From Cylicocyclus nassatus (Eukaryota; Nematoda; Chromadorea; Rhabditida; Strongylidae), in the NCBI GenBank assembly GCA_958299035.1, contig CATQJL010000001.1, forward strand, positions 32,785,554-32,849,553: a stretch of DNA of 64,000 bases, given 5' to 3'. Below, one piece after another: positions 58,236 to 64,000 of the stretch; position 1 is the stretch's first letter, and every line of letters begins with the position of its first letter. The notes beneath the pieces are model-generated. The model ran no database searches, was not told the origin of the DNA, and was given only the letters and a program-made list of their open reading frames with translations. The position numbers and the translations under genes are program-made.

Positions 58236-61200
58236 ATGCGGTGGGCCCTGCTCTTGGTACTATTGTATTGGTGTGCTCCTCATATCACTCTATCAAGCGA
58301 AGGCTTGGAGAACATAGGCTCATCAGCAGGATACAATATTGCATCGGAAATTTTCATAAATTCGATCAATTTCTCGGTTAGTTAAATGAACCTGCTTGCA
58401 GGATTCTACTTTATTGCATTTTAGGTAAATCCATGCGAGGATTTCTTTGAATTTTCTTGTGGTAACTGGATAGCTCAACATCCGATACCCAAAGACAAAG
58501 CTAGCTATTCACAGTTCGAATTGCTCTCTGACAAAGTCCAAGCGCAAATGAAAGGTATTGCCCCTTGCACAACTGTTGTTACCCTCGCTCTGCTCCGCAA
58601 TTGCTCTACGCTCGCGCCTCTGGCCTGACGCATAGCTAATGTTTTGGCAACACGCCAACCCTATGTTGTCGCTAACGTTAACAGCCAAAATGTTTTGCCA
58701 ACATGTTATGAACCCGCCATATATGATAATTTTGATCCACTATTTGATAGGCCGCTTGATCCGCATCATGCAAAACACGCGCACACACAGCAGTTTGCTT
58801 GGCGCCGCGTAGGTAAAAAGGAATTTTGTATGAAGCAGATTACGCAGAGCGCACGGACAAATCAATGATGCGCGTTTTGTGTAAAACGGATTAAGCGGAT
58901 CAAGGGATCGAGCGGATCAAGTGGATCAAGAATGTCAAGTATGGCAGGTGCCTTACCCACACTTGCCACAAGTCTGACGCAAAGTATAGTAACAAAACTG
59001 TGAAATACATGCCGCAGGCCAGAGGGTAGCAGCAACTTTAGAAGGGACGATATATAACAAGACAAATGGGAATTTGCAAAAACTTGCACAGGTCGCAATA
59101 TTCAGCTTTATACACTCGAAGCATTATTGTTAGTGAAAAATGCACGTACTTTTCCGTTATCCTGAGTTTTTTCAAAAAAGTGCTCCTTTCCTTGCACCCA
59201 ACTAGTCTCCCAAACTCACAAGATTGTCAACCTCTTGCTACGTCGTAAAGTGTCATCCATATGATCAACAAGTGAGTTTTCCATAGCCTACCTACCAAAT
59301 TCAGTCCATTGTGTCTACAACCAATATTCACCCCATTTTCAATTCAACAACTCAAAAAATAAATCAAAAACTGAACTTAGAGTAATGTCATTTTGTTTTA
59401 ATGGATAAATTGTATCTTAAAGGTGTGCTAAGGTTTTATCATTTGAGCAATGAGATACTTTACGCCATCATACGGGTAAGTGTGGAGGAGATTATTCTTG
59501 ATTCATCGCTAAAAGCGATCAAGATGCTCCAATGCGCCTTTTGGAATGTTCCCATGTCTGATTTTGCATTGAATTTTGCGATTTTTTTGAATAAATTCTT
59601 GAGACATATTCGAATCAAATGAAACGTTCGGATCGAAATCTATGAATGCTGTAAAGTACATCTACAAAAAATGTATGGATAAGGACGAGCTGAATCGCAT
59701 TGGTGCGAGACGAGTTATAGAACGCATCCGAGTGAGTCACATGAGGCCATAGACAACTTTGAAAATGGTTACTTTAGAGTGTTGGTGTTTGGCCCATTTT
59801 GGAAGGAGATGAAAATTGGAAAGAGGAGGATTTTGATCTAACATCGCTGCTAATCCAGTTGAAACAAATTCGTGATTTCGACGTATTCGTCAAGTTCGGC
59901 ATTGGTCCTGACTACAAGAATGTCTCTCGCTATCTCATCACGGTATGTGATTTTTGTATGCGGAAGAAAAGGTCACAGAATGAAATTCTGGTGCCTGTAT
60001 GAAGCACTTTCAAGCAAATAAAAATTATAATTCAAGGACAAATCAAGTTTTGCAAGATTCTGACTTCTCTTCTAGCAAACGTCCAGTTATAGTGATAAGG
60101 TCTTCTGAGTAGGAATGGAGATTCCCGTTAGTTTGACTTATGCAACTAGAAGGTTACGACTAACGCCATTTGATTTGTTTGCTTGAACCAGTGGTAAAAA
60201 CCCAACGCTGTGATGAGCTATTAAACTCCATAAAGAAATTTCCAAGACATTATGAAGATGCCCTGTTTTTGTCAATTTTTCTCAACTTTCTCCAATGATA
60301 CTATCACGGAACCTCTTTGCTGAACGTATCCACTAATCTTGGCAAAGAATATAACTTGAGCTGAAAACGATTTGTTCTAACACTTGTTTTTGATTGCAAG
60401 AGTACAGATTTCTCTTCTTATAATATGACGAATTTCTTCGTGTTGTTATCGTTTACACAAAGAGCGATCTCTTCCTCAAAGGAAATCTGCAATCCGCTTG
60501 AAAAAAGGGGCTTTTTCCAGTGGCAGCTTTACTTACAAAGCAGAGATTTTTTTTGTGGGAGAGCAAGCTACTTGCAGATATAAAAAGATTCTCAGGCCGC
60601 CTACTTGCAGCGTTTTACGATTAATACTTTTGTATAGAAAGTACCCTAATTTCACGCGTATAAGACGCACCTTTTTTTGTTTTTCAAACGTGCCGCTAGC
60701 AGCCTCGTTGTGTTTCGGAAAATGGTTCAAGCAATATGCAGCACCGTGAATAAATTTTTGCACGCGAAGTCCTTCGGCGTGTCTGTGCTGTTCAATTTTA
60801 GAATAAAAAACCACCGCGTCTTATAGCGTGAAATCATGTAATTTCTTAAGTTCACATGATCCGGCTTTCTTAGATTTAGACCGTGCTTCTAATTTTGCTT
60901 TTATAGTTCTGTCAAGACGACCCGAGCAAAACTTTGCAAGAGTTGGTCTCGGGGAGAGGAATCGGGAGAGGAATCCACGGCACGGAGGTTGAAGCTTAAG
61001 AAAACAATGTTTTTTTTGCTTTTCTTTCTTTTTGCCATCTTCTGCTATAGTTGCTTTCATTTCGTAGCCTACGCGCAAAGTGCGCACTATGAGCAAGTAG
61101 TGGTGTTAGTTTAAACTTGAAGAAAATTTTCTATAAGATATACTGCAAATATATAAAAACTGCTCAGTTTTCTTTGGAGAGTGCGAAAAGTGGGTTTTTC

Positions 61201-63190
61201 AAAAATTTTTGATTCCTTCATTCCTGAAAATTGAGAAAATCCGTCATTTTCTAGCACTCAATATACTGTGTCCACCCTTACTAAACCGAGCAAAACTTTG
61301 GTAATCACTTTCCGTTTTATGCTGAATTGAGACCGGTGCGGCTCGTCAAGTTAGTTCTGAATTTCTCGGCTCACGACTATTCTAAAACCTTGTTTCTAAA
61401 CGTGTTTGCACCAGTAAACTTTGCAAACGTCCTGCATCTGGCATTTTGTTGAATCTGTACAAATTCAGTGCAATGAGACCGCTAGGAAAAATCGTTTGTT
61501 GCTCATTTGGGAATATGTTATTTGAAACTGGATAGTACTGGGAGAAAAACGAGAGCATATACAAGCTGGCAGAAACGCTTTTTTTGAAGGTTTATAAGGA
61601 AAATCTTTTTTTTTTGAAGAACCGATGCTTCTAGAAGACGTAACAAAACGTGCATCAACTATGAAACAACCTAGTAGACAATCTGTTCGCAGTTTTCAGG
61701 AGCTCCTGAGCTTGAAACGTTTGCTTGAAGACGCCACAAGGATGTTGAAGGCTGCGAAAAAGTCTTATATTAGCATGGTGAAGCAAACACTTCCAAAAAG
61801 GCTATAGAATCTACTCAAATTTTTAGAACTACAGGTCGAGCTATTTCAAAGAGATGGCGATTTGCCTATCAACAGAACAAAAGTTGAGAAAGACGTTGAG
61901 GAGATAATAAATTTGGAAATGAAGATGATAGATATGCTTGTTCCTGACGAGGATCGCAAAAACTACACCAAGTATTATCAACTAAGTCATCTAAGTGATA
62001 TGAACAAACTTGTGCCTTTGGTGCGTGCATACATAGGCAAAGCACTGCTGAAATTAGTTGTTTACTCAATGAACTTTTTTTTAGGTGGACTGGACGCGTT
62101 TGCTCCTTGCCGTCGCTCCATCTGCTTCTCGTCAATACCTTAAATCAAATCCAGAAATCTATATTGCAGATTTTGACTATTTGAAAGGGTAGAACACCCT
62201 TCATGAAACAGCTATGGTTCCGCATATTACCTAGTAGAGCACATTCAGGATACGCAAACTTTTGCAATCGACAAACGCTCGTATAATAACAAATTTTATT
62301 TTCATGCGGTTCGCTTCGAGATACGAGCGAGAACTGGGAGAAAAATATGAAGACATTGTACAGGTTTGAGACATTGTTTAGAAGGATTTCAAATGTGATT
62401 AGCTCAGCGCGCCATAAGCTCAGGGTCAAAAGTGTGAGAATTTTTCAAATTCTAGGAACGCGACAAAACTCTCGGTAAGCAGCAAAAGGAACCACGATGG
62501 GTGGATTGTACCTGGAGCACCATGCAACAACTGAAATACGCGACCAGTGCCATATACGTCAAAAAAGCTTTCGATCAGGTTACCTCATAGTGATAACACT
62601 TTTTCGGCATCACCGGTATTTGATAATTTTAGTCTTCGAAGAACCTTACAATAGAAATGACCGATGATTTGTTGAAAACATTTCGAGAAATTTTGAGCAC
62701 CACCGGTTGGATGGACGATCGAACCAGAGCTGTAAGGCAACAAATTAAATGACAGAACTAGACATACTCACTGCAGGCAGCTTTGGACAAGGCGAACCAA
62801 TTGTCGTCTCAGGTAGCTTATCCCGAATTTATCCTAGATGAAGAAAAACTCGACCAGTATTATGACGGCGTAAGTTTCTTTTGCTACCGTTTATTCCAGA
62901 AAAGGTACATGTCGCTTCAGCTGGATGTGAATGATACTGATTCGTACAGTGAGATGCTGGAAAAAGTAGAACGACAGAAGATTGAATTTTGGTTCAAAAT
63001 GCTTACAAAACCTGCGAGTCATTTCGATCTTGAATCAAGCTCTGCCACTGTGGCCCCTATCTACATACCCACAACCAACTCTCTTAGTAAGACTGCATGG
63101 TCTCATTCATTTACTCACTTTATCATCGGCACTTCCAGGACTTCCCGCTGCTATTCTTCAAGCTCCTCTTTTTCACCACACTTTTCCCAG
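58236..63190 (+). CDS. secreted neprilysin-like (M13) metallopeptidase, 13 exons, 3' end off window
   Basis: Zinc peptidase that would cut peptides outside the cell. Exons: 58236-58376, 58425-58554, 59604-59731, 59778-59942, 61700-61777, 61835-62020, 62085-62188, 62249-62363, 62456-62578, 62633-62731, 62777-62869, 62921-63086, 63139-63190. All have GT-AG borders and matching phases (about 526 residues so far). Residues 1-21 are a signal peptide, not the membrane anchor of classic neprilysins. The M13 N-terminal domain starts at NPCEDFFEFSCGNW (49-62). Further family blocks are YIYKKCMDKDELN, GVWPILEGDENWKEEDFDL, the VDW block (277-279), SRYERELGEKYED, KKAFDQ, GWMDD, LDEEKLDQYY and AAILQAPLFHHTFP. 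The HExxH zinc site and the later Glu follow in the family but lie beyond 64000. The segment between exons 4 and 5 lacks about 16 residues (LDQ..LG block); a small exon may be hidden in the 1757 bp intron. The start of exon 5 is the least sure boundary. Confidence 0.88.
60649..60835. mobile_element. small MITE in intron 4
   Basis: Inverted ends ATTTCACGCGTATAAGACGC and GCGTCTTATAGCGTGAAAT, 187 bp apart. It lies in the long intron between exons 4 and 5 of the metallopeptidase gene. Confidence 0.65.
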
Positions 63191-63939
63191 GTGGTTCTTG
63201 ATTAGCTCATTCGCTGTAAAAGATTCTGCTTGGATGTTCATACATTGACAAACTGGCTACTCGAATAACGCCATCTTAAGAGAGTCATGAAGTTGACAGA
63301 TTTTTGATCTGCTCCTGTTAAATGTACGAAAATCTCTCGCTGATAGAGATCACCACATAAATAGAGTTTGTTGATAGAGTTTTACATCGTCTTCACTTTC
63401 GCAAAACCTCTTCCATGACGAAGGCGTCGGTTCAATGTGCGACGCGGTTACGACTAGCGTGTCCGAGTTTCTTATCATTGGAGTTCGTACATACGCACGC
63501 CTCGCGCGCAAGGGCGGCCGCCTTCGTCTTGGGTTAGCTTTCGAGCTAATTAGTGGAACTCTTGGAAGTAGCACAAGGAAGACTGAAGATGAAGCGTACA
63601 TGAAGAGAGAGATTAGACGCTTTTTCAGCCTTAATCAAAATAAGCTCGCCTTTTTTGTATTTCTGCATAGATCACTTAGATATACCGCTCATAATCGTCA
63701 AAAAAGTCGCCGAAGTGCGCTGCATTGCGCCAGAAAGCGGCGGAGTGCGCCGCACATCACTAGAGTCCGCCGGAATCCGCGTTGCATTGCCATATCTCGC
63801 TTCAGAATAAGCGAATTTTAAGTGAGGAAACTGTTCGATTCAGCTCGGCGAGACGCATCATCCGGTGTGTAAAAGTGCCATGATCTGTTGAGGTACAGTA
63901 GGTATATTGTAGGCAGTAAATTTCCGCTCAGTTTTGCAG
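63191..63939. other. intron 13 or 3' part, unassigned
   Basis: No HExxH-type or NFG-type exon is seen. The 128-codon ORF at 63435-63821 has Arg/Cys-rich repeats from GC-rich words (GTGCGC, GCCGG) and no domain, so it is probably intronic chance. Confidence 0.45.
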
Positions 63940-64000
63940 GTTTTCATTTCATTGGATTATTCAGTGTGCTCTTAACAACATCGCCATTGATTTGCTGCTA
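63940..64000 (+). CDS. possible exon 14 of the M13 gene (partial)
   Basis: An acceptor TTTTGCAG at 63932-63939 would add one base to the AG left by exon 13 and keep the frame open to the edge. It contains CALNNIAIDLLL, a weak echo of the family's SLNxGGIG block. The expected spacing is not met. Confidence 0.2.

Noticed and set aside
59401..59622. 73-codon ORF before exon 3
   Set aside because: It is in a different frame from the M13 exon that starts at 59604 and lacks M13 motifs.
62870..62899. 30 bp intron or read-through between exons 11 and 12
   Set aside because: The frame stays open, but the later acceptor at 62920 (51 bp intron) gives YYDG-LDVNDTDSY, which fits the M13 family; the retained reading adds unrelated residues.
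63435..63821. 128-codon ORF
   Set aside because: Composition comes from GC-rich repeated words. It lies inside the expected intron and has no domain.

Overview
The window looks like repeat-rich nuclear DNA of a nematode, perhaps a parasitic one; the species cannot be told. The evidence is a multi-exon gene on the + strand (58236 to beyond about 63190) with mostly 45-92 bp introns, TTTTAG/TTNCAG acceptors and a possible spliced-leader acceptor directly before the start codon. There is also at least one tiny two-exon gene for a secreted peptide (17520-17773, - strand) with a 62 bp intron. No bacterial operon, rRNA, tRNA or CRISPR signal was seen.

Layout. 91-914 and 24124-25079 are inverted copies of a Helitron/HINE-like element. 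1816-8977 is one Ty3/Gypsy-like insertion of form LTR-internal-LTR-internal-LTR, flanked by ATGTC target duplications; both internal regions lack reverse transcriptase and RNase H and carry the same frameshifts. 9-24 kb is mostly AT-rich DNA with nested foldback elements, a family of TTAA-flanked MITEs, a decayed ~172 bp tandem repeat, and several candidate secreted small proteins (11407, 16088, 17520-17773). 25080-34498 is a satellite of about 52 units of 174 bp. Because 174 is a multiple of 3, two frames stay open and give meaningless ORFs up to 2097 codons.

34.5-57.6 kb again holds mobile and duplicated DNA. It has a 3 kb tandem duplication (41122-44480 and 44481-47480) built on a decayed ~42 bp minisatellite. 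A TTAA MITE sits in one duplicate while the other keeps the empty site. A gag-only LTR retrotransposon lies on the - strand (53218-56059), with a much shorter relative on the + strand (49512-50634).

58236 to the right edge is the best-supported gene: a secreted neprilysin-like (M13 family) metallopeptidase. Thirteen exons with compatible phases give about 526 residues; the zinc-binding HExxH part lies beyond the window. No pathway links the genes. The window is mainly a record of repeat invasion around one conserved gene and a few small secreted-protein candidates.
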